Program-made: the position numbers and the translations under genes
Notes under the pieces: generated by a model
The model's input: only the letters and a program-made list of their open reading frames with translations
Told to the model about the DNA's origin: nothing
Database searches by the model: none
In this document: positions 41,635 through 50,140 of the stretch, one piece after another
How the letters are laid out: every line of letters starts with the position of its first letter
Position numbering within the stretch: the stretch's first letter is position 1
Source: Thermoanaerobaculales bacterium
GTDB taxonomy: Bacteria; Acidobacteriota; Thermoanaerobaculia; Thermoanaerobaculales; Sulfomarinibacteraceae
DNA length: 64,000 bases
Direction: 5' to 3'
Assembly: GCA_025456145.1 (NCBI GenBank)
Contig: JALOLD010000011.1
Coordinates: forward strand, 1-64,000

Positions 41635-41848
41635 TCATGCCTCCGGGCGGAACCGGCAGCGGCCGGACCCGCTTCTTGTGTGCCGCAGCTCGCCGCCCGG
41701 TTGCACCGAATCGGCGGCGCGGACCGGTGAATATACGCGTTTTCGGCCCGAAGGTCTCGGGCGCCGCTTGGACAACCGGCCGACCGGCGAGGTACATTCG
41801 CGGGAGAACGGCCGAGACACCCGGGGTGCTCGGACCGGAGGAGGCGCC

Positions 41849-42850
41849 ATGAGCTCGTCGAATGACACGGACGGTGGAACGGCGGCGGTCTACGACAAGA
41901 TCCGCCACCTGGTCCCCGAGATCGAGTGGGCGGTCCACGAGCCGCTGATCGCCAGGATCAACCGGCTCAAGCGCGAGGTCGGCGCGGTGATCCTGGCCCA
42001 CAACTACCAGACCCCGGAGATCTACCACGGGGTCGCCGACATCAAGGGCGACTCGCTCGAGCTGGCCAAGCGAGCCGCCGAGACCGAGGCCGACCTGATC
42101 GTCCTGTGCGGCGTCCACTTCATGGCCGAGACCGCCAAGATCGTCAACCCGACCAAGACGGTCCTCATCCCCGACCTCGAGGCCGGCTGCTCGCTCGCCG
42201 ACTCGATCAGCGCGGCCGACGTCGTCGAGCTGCGCCGCAGGTACCCGGGGGTGCCGGTCGTGACCTATGTCAACACATCCGCCGAGGTCAAGGCCGAGAC
42301 CGACGTCTGCTGCACCTCGGCCAACGCGGTCGAGGTCGTCGAGTCGCTCGGCGTCGAACGGGTGATCTTCCTGCCCGACGAGTACCTCGGCCGGTGGGTC
42401 CGCGCCAACACCGAGGTCGAGGTCATCCTATGGCACGGTCGCTGCGAGGTCCACGAGAAGTTCACCGCCGCCGATGTTCGAGCCTACCGCGAGCAGTTCC
42501 CCGGGGTCCGGGTGATCGCCCACCCCGAGTGCAGCCTCGAGGTGCTCGAGGCGTCGGACATGGTCGGCTCGACCGCCGGGATGATCCGCTACCTCGACGA
42601 GCAGCGTCCGGCCAAGGTGGTGATGATCACCGAGTGCTCGATGAGCGACAACGTGTCGGCCGAGTTCCCCGACATCGAGTTCGTCCGCTCGTGCACGATG
42701 TGCCCGCACATGAAGAAGATCACCCTCGAGGCGGTGCTCGGCTCGCTCGAGCACCGGCGGTACGAGGTCGAGGTCGACCCCGAGGTCGGCGCCCGCGCGC
42801 TGCGCGCGGTCGAGCGGATGCTCGAGGTGGGCCGGGGCCCGCGCGGGTGA
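41849..42850 (+). CDS. nadA: Quinolinate synthase
   Basis: 333 residues from ATG 41849, preceded by GGAGGAG. AVILAHNYQTPEIYHGVADI, the cluster-ligand Cys in LEAGCSLADSI, FLPDEYLGRW, IAHPECSLEV and CTMCPHMKK provide the three 4Fe-4S Cys and the dihydroxyacetone-phosphate and iminoaspartate binding motifs. It condenses iminoaspartate and DHAP to quinolinate. The stop overlaps the nadB GTG (GTGA at 42847), so the set is one transcription unit. The 214-nt gap to the divergent gene holds a TTGGAC...TACATT pair near 41768-41798 that may be the promoter. Confidence 0.96.
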   Translation: MSSSNDTDGGTAAVYDKIRHLVPEIEWAVHEPLIARINRLKREVGAVILAHNYQTPEIYHGVADIKGDSLELAKRAAETEADLIVLCGVHFMAETAKIVNPTKTVLIPDLEAGCSLADSISAADVVELRRRYPGVPVVTYVNTSAEVKAETDVCCTSANAVEVVESLGVERVIFLPDEYLGRWVRANTEVEVILWHGRCEVHEKFTAADVRAYREQFPGVRVIAHPECSLEVLEASDMVGSTAGMIRYLDEQRPAKVVMITECSMSDNVSAEFPDIEFVRSCTMCPHMKKITLEAVLGSLEHRRYEVEVDPEVGARALRAVERMLEVGRGPRG

Positions 42851-44502
42851 GCCCTGACCGGAGCTTCGCGTACGAAGGGGTTCGCCAGGCCGATGTCGTG
42901 GTGGTCGGCAGCGGGATCGCCGGTCTCATGGCCGCGCTCCACGCCAGCCACCGCGACGTGCTGATCCTCAGCAAGACCGGGTTCGCGGAGGGCGGCTCGA
43001 GCCCCTACGCCCAGGGGGGCATCGCGGCCGCGGTCGGGGCGGGCGACTCCGCGATGAACCATGCCCGGGACACCATGGAGGCCGGCGCCGGTCTGTGCCG
43101 GGAGGAGGTGGTTCGCGCGGTGACCCGCGAGGGTCCCGAGCGGATCGACGAGCTGCTCGCGCTCGGCGCCGCCTTCGACCGCGCGGCGGGCGGCGCGCTC
43201 GATCTCGGCCAGGAGGGGGCCCACGACCGGCCCCGGGTGGTCCACGCGGAGGGCGACGCGACCGGCGCCGAGGTGGTTCGCGCCCTGCGGCGCGCGGTCG
43301 AGGCCGAGGAACGGGTGGTCATCCTCGACCACTGCCTGGCCCTTGAGCTGCTCGTCGACCGGGGCCGGGTGCTCGGTCTGGTCTACACCGCAGCGGACGG
43401 GCGGCGATTCGTCGTCGCCGCCAACGCGGTGGTGCTCGCCACCGGGGGCATCGGCCGGCTCTACACGGCGACCACCAACCCCCGCGAGGCGACCGGCGAC
43501 GGGCTCGCCATGGCGGCCCGGGCGGGGGCCTCGCTCGCCGGTCTCGAGTTCGTCCAGTTCCACCCGACCGCCCTCGACGTCACCGCCGACACCAAGCCGC
43601 TGCTGACCGAGGCGCTGCGTGGCGAGGGCGCCCTCCTGGTCGACGAGACGGGGCGCCGGATCCTCGAGGGCGTCGATCCGAGGCTCGAGCTCGCGCCCCG
43701 CGACATCGTCGCCCGGACGATCTGGAACGAGCTCCAGATCGGCCGCCGGGTCCTGCTCGACGCGACCGGGCTCGCCGCGGGCTTCGCCGAGCGATTCCCG
43801 TCGGTGCTCGGTCTCTGCCTGGCGCACGGCCTCGACCCGCGGGTCGAGCCGATGCCGGTGACCCCGGCCGCCCACTACCACATGGGCGGGGTCGTCGTCG
43901 GCCTCGATGGCAGCACCTCGCTGGCCGGGCTGTGGGCGTGCGGCGAGGTCAGCTGGACCGGGTTGCACGGGGCCAATCGCCTGGCCAGCAACTCGCTGCT
44001 CGAGGCGCTGGTCTACGGCCGCCGGGTCGGCCGGTCGGTCGCCGCCTCGCCGCGCGATCGGGTCTTTCCTGAGCTCGCCGCGCGGCGGGCAGGTCGGATC
44101 TCGGCCGGGCTCGTCGGATCGCCCTGGGCGGGACCGGACGATCCGGTCGTGGCCGAGCTGCGCCGGATGATGTGGCGCGACGTCGGGCTGGTCCGGTCGA
44201 TGAGCGGTCTGCGCCGCGCCCAGCTCGAGATCGACCGCCTCGAGCGCACTCCGAACGCCGCGGTCGGCGAGGTCGCCAACATGCTGACGGCGGCGCGGCT
44301 GGTCGCCACCGCGGCGGTACTCCGGACCGAGAGCCGCGGCGCCCACTGGCGGCGCGACATGCCGAGCACCAGTATCCACTGGGATCAGGATCTCTTCTTC
44401 GACGGCCTGCGGCCCCTCGCGCCGCAGCCGCGCCTCACCGACAACGACCGCGATCGGGGTGGGCGAGTACCGTCGACCGCCGCGGTGCCATGGGAGGAAT
44501 GA
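42847..44502 (+). CDS. nadB: L-aspartate oxidase
   Basis: 551 residues from GTG 42847. FAD-binding VVVVGSGIAGLMAAL (about 16-30), the succinate-dehydrogenase/fumarate-reductase fold with VVLATGGIGRLYTATTNP, GLEFVQFHPTAL, and the flavin-pocket HGANRLASNSLLEALVYG. The C-terminal helical domain is full length. It oxidises aspartate to iminoaspartate for NadA. It overlaps nadA upstream and nadC downstream, consistent with coupled translation of a de novo NAD operon. Confidence 0.96.
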   Translation: MSPDRSFAYEGVRQADVVVVGSGIAGLMAALHASHRDVLILSKTGFAEGGSSPYAQGGIAAAVGAGDSAMNHARDTMEAGAGLCREEVVRAVTREGPERIDELLALGAAFDRAAGGALDLGQEGAHDRPRVVHAEGDATGAEVVRALRRAVEAEERVVILDHCLALELLVDRGRVLGLVYTAADGRRFVVAANAVVLATGGIGRLYTATTNPREATGDGLAMAARAGASLAGLEFVQFHPTALDVTADTKPLLTEALRGEGALLVDETGRRILEGVDPRLELAPRDIVARTIWNELQIGRRVLLDATGLAAGFAERFPSVLGLCLAHGLDPRVEPMPVTPAAHYHMGGVVVGLDGSTSLAGLWACGEVSWTGLHGANRLASNSLLEALVYGRRVGRSVAASPRDRVFPELAARRAGRISAGLVGSPWAGPDDPVVAELRRMMWRDVGLVRSMSGLRRAQLEIDRLERTPNAAVGEVANMLTAARLVATAAVLRTESRGAHWRRDMPSTSIHWDQDLFFDGLRPLAPQPRLTDNDRDRGGRVPSTAAVPWEE

Positions 44503-45365
44503 TGACCAAAGGACCGATCCTGCCCGAGCTCCACCAGCTGCTGTTCGAGGACCTGCTCCGTAGTGCCCTGGTCGAGGACCTCGGCCGCGCCGGCGATGTC
44601 ACGACCGACGCGGTGGTCGAGCACGACCGCCAGGCGATGGCGAGGATCATCGCCCGCGAGCCCTGCCGGGTCTCCGGCGGGCCGGTGGCGGCGATGGCCT
44701 TCCACCTGCTCGACCCGGGCGCGGTCGTGAGCCACCCCAAGGGGGACTGTGCCGACGCCGAGGCGAGCGACGTTCTCCTCGAGGTTCGCGGTCGCGCCCG
44801 GTCGCTGCTCAGCGCCGAGCGGACCGCGATCAATCTCCTCGCCCGGCTGTGCGGCATCGCGACCCTGACCCGCGCCTTCGTCGCCGAGGTCGCCGGCTGC
44901 CGGGCGCGGATCATCTGCACCCGGAAGACCACGCCCGGGCTGCGCGCCCTCGAGAAGTACGCGGTGCGCTGCGGCGGCGGCTCGAACCACCGCTTCGGGC
45001 TCGACGACTCGGTGATCATCAAGGACAACCACATCGCCCTTGCCGGCGGTGTCCGACCGGCGGTCGAGCGGGTCCGGGCGGCGATCGGCCACACCGTCAA
45101 GGTCGAGCTCGAGGTCGACACCTTCTCACAGCTCGAGGAGGGGCTCGAGGTCGGCGTCGACGTCGTCATGCTCGACAACATGACCCCCGACGAGCTGCGG
45201 GAGGCGGTCCGGATCGCCCGCGGCCGGACCGTCATCGAGGCCTCCGGGGGCATCACCCTGGCGAACGCCGCCGCGGTCGCGGCGACCGGGGTCGACCTCA
45301 TGGCGGTCGGAGCGCTGACCCACAGCGCCCGGTCGGTCGACCTGTCGATGGAGGTCATCATCTGA
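44502..45365 (+). CDS. nadC: Nicotinate-nucleotide pyrophosphorylase (carboxylating)
   Basis: 287 residues from ATG 44502; in-frame ATGs at 44490 and 44499 are alternatives and GGGAGGA lies just before. SAERTAINLLARLCGIATLT, ICTRKTTPGLRALEKYAVRC, GGGSNHRFGLDDSVIIKDNH, VELEVDTFSQ and the C-terminal EASGGITLANAA are the conserved quinolinate, PRPP and phosphate-binding motifs of quinolinate phosphoribosyltransferase. It converts quinolinate and PRPP to nicotinate mononucleotide. Last gene of nadABC. Confidence 0.96.
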   Translation: MTKGPILPELHQLLFEDLLRSALVEDLGRAGDVTTDAVVEHDRQAMARIIAREPCRVSGGPVAAMAFHLLDPGAVVSHPKGDCADAEASDVLLEVRGRARSLLSAERTAINLLARLCGIATLTRAFVAEVAGCRARIICTRKTTPGLRALEKYAVRCGGGSNHRFGLDDSVIIKDNHIALAGGVRPAVERVRAAIGHTVKVELEVDTFSQLEEGLEVGVDVVMLDNMTPDELREAVRIARGRTVIEASGGITLANAAAVAATGVDLMAVGALTHSARSVDLSMEVII

Positions 45366-45404
45366 GGGGCGGTGTGCGGGGCTCGGCCGGCGGTCCGCAT
45401 CGCC

Positions 45405-45722
45405 CCCGAGTCCGCGTCCGTCCCCGATCCCGGTGCAGCGGCATTAGCTTCTGGGAGCACCGGCCTTCCGGGGCGCGCGGCCAGGCGTCGCGCCGCCGGC
45501 GCGGTCGCTGCTGGCGAACCGGGAGATCTGCGATGGTGCCGGCGGTCACCCGTGTTTTCAGAACCCCCCGGAGGCGACCCTGCTGCCGCTACCGCTGGCG
45601 CTGACATCGGACTCGGACGCGGACTCGGACGCGGACGCGGGAGCCGCTGCCGCTGCATCGGACGCGGACGCAGACGCGGGAACGGGTAACGGAGAAGAAG
45701 AGGGAGAGGGAGAGGGAGCGGT
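45405..45722. repeat. Hexamer and purine repeats between nadC and the DUF3179 gene
   Basis: Convergent 357-nt gap with no gene. Left block 45405-45433 has GTCCGC-type units followed by TGCAGCGGCA (45434-45443). The right block (45607-45642 and 45658-45681) has (T/G)CGGAC hexamers around TGCCGCTGCA (45648-45657), which is the exact complement. A GGGAGA run follows (about 45697-45716). It could fold into a large cruciform and is the biggest member of the hexamer family here. Confidence 0.75.
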
Positions 45723-46757
45723 CTACGGAAGGGTCACCGCGTCCGGGTGGAGCGCGTACCAGGCGAACCAGTAGGCGACGCGCACCGGCGGCGGCGGGGT
45801 CTGCGGGTCGCGCGGCCGGGCCGCGACGCTGCCCGCCTCGGCGTCGAACTCGACGAGGTAGACCGCGTCGCCGATCGGTGCGGCCCACGTGCCGCGCGGC
45901 GAGCCCACCGCCTCCGCGAGATCGCGGAGGGCGAAGGGGGCGTCGACGTCGCCGGCGGTGACCACGGCGACCACGTCCTTGCGGCGGAGTGGTCCGGCGG
46001 GGGGCAGCGGGTCGACCGGGAAGCGGAGCAGATCGGAGCCCCGGTAGCTGTGGTAGGGGTCGCGCTTGTAGAGCCTCTTCGAGCCCGGATCGGGGGACAT
46101 CACCGTGGTGGTCGGGTGGTCGCGGTACCAGTCCGCCCAGGTCATGAGCGCGGCGGGGAGCGGCTCGAGCCGCCGACCCGCGGCGGGTCCGGCGACCGCC
46201 TCGCCGCTGAGCTGGTGCCACAGGCTCGACGCGCCGTCGGCCGGCTGGCGGTCGTAGAGCAGGGTGGTCGAGTCGAGAAGCCGGCCGGACACCCCGAACG
46301 AGAGCTCGCGGCCGTCGACGGTCCGGTCCCAGACCGCCATCGAGCCGGCGAGCGGGCTCGAGGTGACGGCGATGGCGCGTCCGCCGACGACGTCGTTGAC
46401 CGCCTCGTGCCAGCGCAGCAGCCGCAGCGGGTAGGCCCGTGTCTGACCGCCGAGCTCGACGCCGATGACCAGGTCCGAGGGGACGAGCAGCTTGCCGCGC
46501 TCGCTCTCGTTGGACCGCGCGACCTCGGTCGGGGTCAGGACCGCGGGCGAGGTGAGGGCCGCGAGACCGTCTCGCGCCATCGCCTCGACGATCTCGCCGG
46601 GGTCGACCAGACATGGCTCGAGGGCGATCGGGGCGTGCCTGGCCCGCGCCGGCGAGCCGTCGGGCGGGCGCAGGAGCAGCGTGACGACGAGGGCCGAGGG
46701 AACCACCGCCGCGACCGCGACCCACCACCCGCTGCGGATCAGACCGGGAGCGCTCAC
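45723..46757 (-). CDS. DUF3179-domain protein
   Basis: 344 residues from GTG 46757, overlapping the ctaB stop (GTGA). N-terminal hydrophobic anchor at about 8-30. The rest is the DUF3179 domain: VIGVELGGQTRAYPLRLLRW, HEAVNDVVGGRAIAVT, then the typical L-Y-D-R and LYKRDPYHSYRG segments. The function of DUF3179 is not known; family members are exported or membrane-anchored and are frequent in aerobic, marine and soil bacteria. Co-transcription with ctaB suggests a link to respiratory membrane biogenesis (inference). Confidence 0.85.
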   Translation of the reverse strand: MSAPGLIRSGWWVAVAAVVPSALVVTLLLRPPDGSPARARHAPIALEPCLVDPGEIVEAMARDGLAALTSPAVLTPTEVARSNESERGKLLVPSDLVIGVELGGQTRAYPLRLLRWHEAVNDVVGGRAIAVTSSPLAGSMAVWDRTVDGRELSFGVSGRLLDSTTLLYDRQPADGASSLWHQLSGEAVAGPAAGRRLEPLPAALMTWADWYRDHPTTTVMSPDPGSKRLYKRDPYHSYRGSDLLRFPVDPLPPAGPLRRKDVVAVVTAGDVDAPFALRDLAEAVGSPRGTWAAPIGDAVYLVEFDAEAGSVAARPRDPQTPPPPVRVAYWFAWYALHPDAVTLP

Positions 46758-47755
46758 CGCTCCGTCGCGGTCGGCGCGAGACCGCCGTCGGCGACGGTCC
46801 GCACGATCGCCGGCCGGTCGCCGCGGACGAGCCGGGCGACCCGGTCGTCCATGTCGCCGACCATCAGGCCGAGCAGCACCGGAAGGTAGACGATGCTCGC
46901 GAGGAAGAGCCGGCGCGCGGTGAGCTGCGCCCGATGCCGGGCGAAGGCGAGCCCGAGGGCGGCGAAGGCGATCCCGACGACCTGCGACGAGACCAGGTAG
47001 GTCGTCCCGGTGACGCCGGCCGCGGCGAGCGCTCCGGTGACCGGCAGCAGCGCCAGGGCGTGGATCAGGGCCGCACGGCCGGTCATCGAGCCGTCGGGGT
47101 CGGCGGCCGGCATCATCCGGAAGCCACCGCGGGCATAGTCCTCGCGGTAAAGCCAGGCGAGGGCGAGGAAGTGGGGCACCTGCCAGACGAAGAGGATCGC
47201 GCCGAGGATGAAGGCGCCGAGCTCGAGCCGGCCGGTGGCGGCGGTCCAGCCCATCACCGGAGGCACCGCCCCGCACACCGCGCCGACCGCGGTGTTGAGG
47301 GGCGTGATGACCTTGAGCGGGGTGTAGACGCCGACGTAGAGGAGAATCACGAGGAGGGCGAGCCCGGCGGTCAGGAGGTTTGCGGCGGCGACGAGGACCA
47401 CCAGCCCGATCAGGGCCGAGGCGAGCCCCCATCCGAGCGCCGTCCCCGGGCTCACCAGACCGGCCGGGAGCGGCCGGTGGCGGGTCCGCACCATTCGCCG
47501 GTCGCGGTCGGCCTCGAGCCACTGGTTGAGGATGTTCGCGCCGAAGGCGGTGAGCGCCGTTCCGAGCACGGTCCCGACCAGGGGGCCGAGCTCGACCGAG
47601 CCTCGCGCCGCGAGCAGGTAGCCGACCAGGGTGGTCAGCACGACCAGCGCCGCGAGCCGCGCCTTGGCGAGCTCGAGGTAGAGCCCGAGCAGCCGGCGCG
47701 CGCTGGCCGGCCGGTGATCGGAGGCGGTCGGGTGGGGTGTGGTGATCGAGGTCAT
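46754..47755 (-). CDS. ctaB: Protoheme IX farnesyltransferase (heme O synthase)
   Basis: 333 residues from ATG 47755; an in-frame ATG at 47788 is an alternative. UbiA-family prenyltransferase with nine hydrophobic segments. NILNQWLEADRDRRMVRT is the first Asp-rich prenyl-diphosphate motif and LYREDYARGGFRMMP the second. It adds farnesyl to heme B to form heme O. It diverges from ctaA, so the pair makes heme A for an aa3-type oxidase. A TATACT (47810-47805, minus strand) lies in the shared promoter region. Confidence 0.95.
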   Translation of the reverse strand: MTSITTPHPTASDHRPASARRLLGLYLELAKARLAALVVLTTLVGYLLAARGSVELGPLVGTVLGTALTAFGANILNQWLEADRDRRMVRTRHRPLPAGLVSPGTALGWGLASALIGLVVLVAAANLLTAGLALLVILLYVGVYTPLKVITPLNTAVGAVCGAVPPVMGWTAATGRLELGAFILGAILFVWQVPHFLALAWLYREDYARGGFRMMPAADPDGSMTGRAALIHALALLPVTGALAAAGVTGTTYLVSSQVVGIAFAALGLAFARHRAQLTARRLFLASIVYLPVLLGLMVGDMDDRVARLVRGDRPAIVRTVADGGLAPTATER

Positions 47756-47862
47756 CGTCTCGTCTTTGGCGGTGCGATCTGCGATCATGGGCGGCGCACC
47801 CGGGAGTATAACCGACGGGGCCGGATGGATATTCGAGCCGGCGCCGCGGGCGGGAGGTCGAG

Positions 47863-49161
47863 ATGGACGCGATCGGCGGCGACCGGCGGTACGCGGTTCC
47901 GGTGGGCTTCGGGATGGCGGTGTCGATGTGGGCGGTGGCCTATGTCTGCCGTCTGCCGGCGGTGATGGCGCCGCCCTGGATCGTCCTCGTCCTGCTGCTC
48001 GCGGCGGTCGCCTGGTGGGGGATCTCGGTGGGCCGCTGGACCGGCGACGGATGGCTGGCGGGGGCGCGCGCCGGGCTCGTCGCGGCGATCCTCAACCTGC
48101 TGATCCTCGGCAGCCTCCTGACCTCCGCCGAGTCGGGCGCGGTGATGCCGTCGGCGGCGCTCTGGCTGCCCGGCTTCGTGGTCGTGCTGGCCGGGTTGGC
48201 CGCCGTCGCGTCGATGGTCGGCTCGCGCCACCCGGACGCCGGGGGCGGCCGGAGCTGGACCGGCCTGTTCGCCAAGATCGCGGTCCTCGCCACCTTCCTG
48301 CTCGTCGTCGCGGGCGGTCTGGTCACCTCCAACGAGGCCGGCCTCGCCGTCGTCGACTGGCCCAACACCTTCGGCAGCAACATGTTCCTCTTTCCCCTCG
48401 CACGGATGACCGGCGGCATCTACTACGAGCACGCCCACCGGCTGTTCGGCGCCCTGGTCGGCCTGACGACGATCGGCCTGGCGATCCGGGTGTGGCGGGT
48501 CGACGGACGCGCCTGGGTTCGCCGCGCCGCCACCGCCGCGGTCGTCCTGGTCGTCCTCCAGGGGGTGCTCGGCGGCCTCCGGGTGACCGGCGGCTTCACC
48601 CTGTCGACCTCCGAGGCCGACATGGCGCCGTCGGTCGTGCTCGCGGTCGCCCACGGCGTGCTCGGCCAGCTCTTCCTCGCCGTCGTCGTCGGGATCATGG
48701 TCGTGAGCACGACCACCTGGATCGAGGCGCCGGCCCGCGAGCGGCGCGCCAGCGCCGGCGCCGACCACTCGCTCCAGGCGTGGCTGGTCGCGATCCTGGT
48801 GGTGCAGCTGGTGCTCGGGGCGGTCCAGCGCCACACCGCCCAGGGGCTGATCGTCCACATCAGCCTCGCCGCGGTCGTGGTCGTGGTCGCGGCGTTCGCC
48901 GGCGCCCGGGCATGGGGGCTGTATCACGGCGTCCGGCCGGTGCAGCAGCTCGGCCAGTGGTTGATGTCGGTCATCGCGGTCCAGGTCGCCCTCGGCATCG
49001 CCGCCCTCGCCGTGACCCAGGGTCGCGCGGTCGTCGGCGCCCCGACGACCCTCGAGGTCACGATCGCCACCGCCCACCAGGCGACCGGCGCCCTTCTGCT
49101 CGGGCTCGCCGTCGCCCTCGCCCTGTGGACCCGGCGGATCCTCGAGGCCGAGGCGGGCTGA
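47863..49161 (+). CDS. ctaA: Heme A synthase (COX15/CtaA family)
   Basis: 432 residues from ATG 47863, preceded by GGGAGG. The COX15 core (from about residue 140) has FLLVVAGGLVTSNEAGLAVVDWPNTFG, heme-ligand histidines in YYEHAHRLFGALVG, VAHGVLGQLFLAV, HTAQGLIVHIS and TAHQATGALLLG. The first roughly 120 residues add three extra hydrophobic segments with no recognised domain. It oxidises the heme O methyl to the formyl of heme A. It is divergently transcribed from ctaB. Confidence 0.93.
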   Translation: MDAIGGDRRYAVPVGFGMAVSMWAVAYVCRLPAVMAPPWIVLVLLLAAVAWWGISVGRWTGDGWLAGARAGLVAAILNLLILGSLLTSAESGAVMPSAALWLPGFVVVLAGLAAVASMVGSRHPDAGGGRSWTGLFAKIAVLATFLLVVAGGLVTSNEAGLAVVDWPNTFGSNMFLFPLARMTGGIYYEHAHRLFGALVGLTTIGLAIRVWRVDGRAWVRRAATAAVVLVVLQGVLGGLRVTGGFTLSTSEADMAPSVVLAVAHGVLGQLFLAVVVGIMVVSTTTWIEAPARERRASAGADHSLQAWLVAILVVQLVLGAVQRHTAQGLIVHISLAAVVVVVAAFAGARAWGLYHGVRPVQQLGQWLMSVIAVQVALGIAALAVTQGRAVVGAPTTLEVTIATAHQATGALLLGLAVALALWTRRILEAEAG

Positions 49162-49277
49162 CCCGATGCGAGGCCTGCGCCGCCGTCTCGCCTCCTCGGG
49201 CGGGTACCACCCGGTGGCGGCGCTCCGGCGTTTCCGAAATGGGCTACACTTGAACCCAGCGATTGGCCGATGGGGGA

Positions 49278-49586
49278 ATGCCTCGAATCGTCGTCCTCGT
49301 CCTGGCGCTCTTCGTGCTCTGGCGGGTGGTCAGTGCGCTCGGCCGGCGGTCCGCCTCGCGGGGTCTCGGGGCCGACAGCTACAGCCGCTTTCACCCGCGG
49401 CAGCGACGGCGCCGGTCGGCGGAGGGCGGGGGGCTAGGCGCCTCGGACCAGGAGGAGCTCGTCGAGTGCACGCAGTGTGGAGCCTACGTGCCGCGGATGA
49501 CCGCGACGGTCGGTGGAGCGGGCGGTGAGACCCGGTGCGCCTCGTGTCGAGGCGAGAGCCGCGGCGGGGGCCGGGATGAGGCGTAA
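49278..49586 (+). CDS. Small membrane-anchored zinc-ribbon protein
   Basis: 102 residues from ATG 49278, preceded by GGGGG. One N-terminal helix (about 3-18), an Arg/Ser-rich linker, then a zinc ribbon ECTQCGAYVP and TRCASC. It resembles the PP0621-type family of one-helix, two-CxxC proteins. Function unknown; the cysteines should bind zinc at the membrane surface. A TACACT element lies at 49245-49250. Its end overlaps the aldolase start by 11 nt. Confidence 0.7.
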   Translation: MPRIVVLVLALFVLWRVVSALGRRSASRGLGADSYSRFHPRQRRRRSAEGGGLGASDQEELVECTQCGAYVPRMTATVGGAGGETRCASCRGESRGGGRDEA

Positions 49587-50139
49587 CCGCCTCCTCGGGC
49601 TGCGGCTGTCGATCGTCGACGGCGGCCGCGAGCTGACCGAGGCCGAGCTGATCGGACCTGACCAGGGCAACCTCTCGGCGCGGATCGACGACGAGCACTT
49701 CATCGTCACCCCGACCGGCCGGGACAAGGGCTCGCTGACCCCCGACGACCTCTTCGACATCGAGATCCACAGCCACCGGGCGCCCGACGGCGCCTCGACC
49801 GAGGTCGGGCTGCACCGCGCGATCTACGCCCGGTTCCCCTCGATCCACGCGGTGGTCCACGCCCACCCGCGCAAGGTCCTCGAGCTGGCCGCCGAGGGCC
49901 GGGCGCCCGACCCGAGCCTGCTGCCCGACGGCGGCACCATCCTCGACCGGGTCTCGTGGATCGAGGACTTCGCCCCGGGCAGCCGGTCGCTCGCCCAGGA
50001 GGTCTCGCGCGGCATCGCCCTCGCGCCCTCGCTGGTGATCGCCGCGCACGGCGCGGTCACCGTCGGCGCCACCGTCGACCAGGCGGTGATCCGGATGATC
50101 CGCCTCGAGCGGCTGGCCCTGCTGACCCGGGGTCGGTGA
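49576..50139 (+). CDS. Class II aldolase/adducin-family protein
   Basis: 187 residues from ATG 49576. LIGPDQGNLSARI and FIVTPTGRDKGSL give the phosphate- and substrate-binding regions. The catalytic Glu lies in ASTEVGLHRAIYA and the zinc ligands in HAVVHAHP and AAHGAVTVG. This matches L-fuculose-1-phosphate aldolase, ribulose-5-phosphate epimerase and MtnB relatives. Methylthioribulose-phosphate dehydratase is possible but no other salvage genes are nearby. A single nucleotide separates it from rarA. Confidence 0.85.
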   Translation: MRRNRLLGLRLSIVDGGRELTEAELIGPDQGNLSARIDDEHFIVTPTGRDKGSLTPDDLFDIEIHSHRAPDGASTEVGLHRAIYARFPSIHAVVHAHPRKVLELAAEGRAPDPSLLPDGGTILDRVSWIEDFAPGSRSLAQEVSRGIALAPSLVIAAHGAVTVGATVDQAVIRMIRLERLALLTRGR

Positions 50140-50140
50140 G

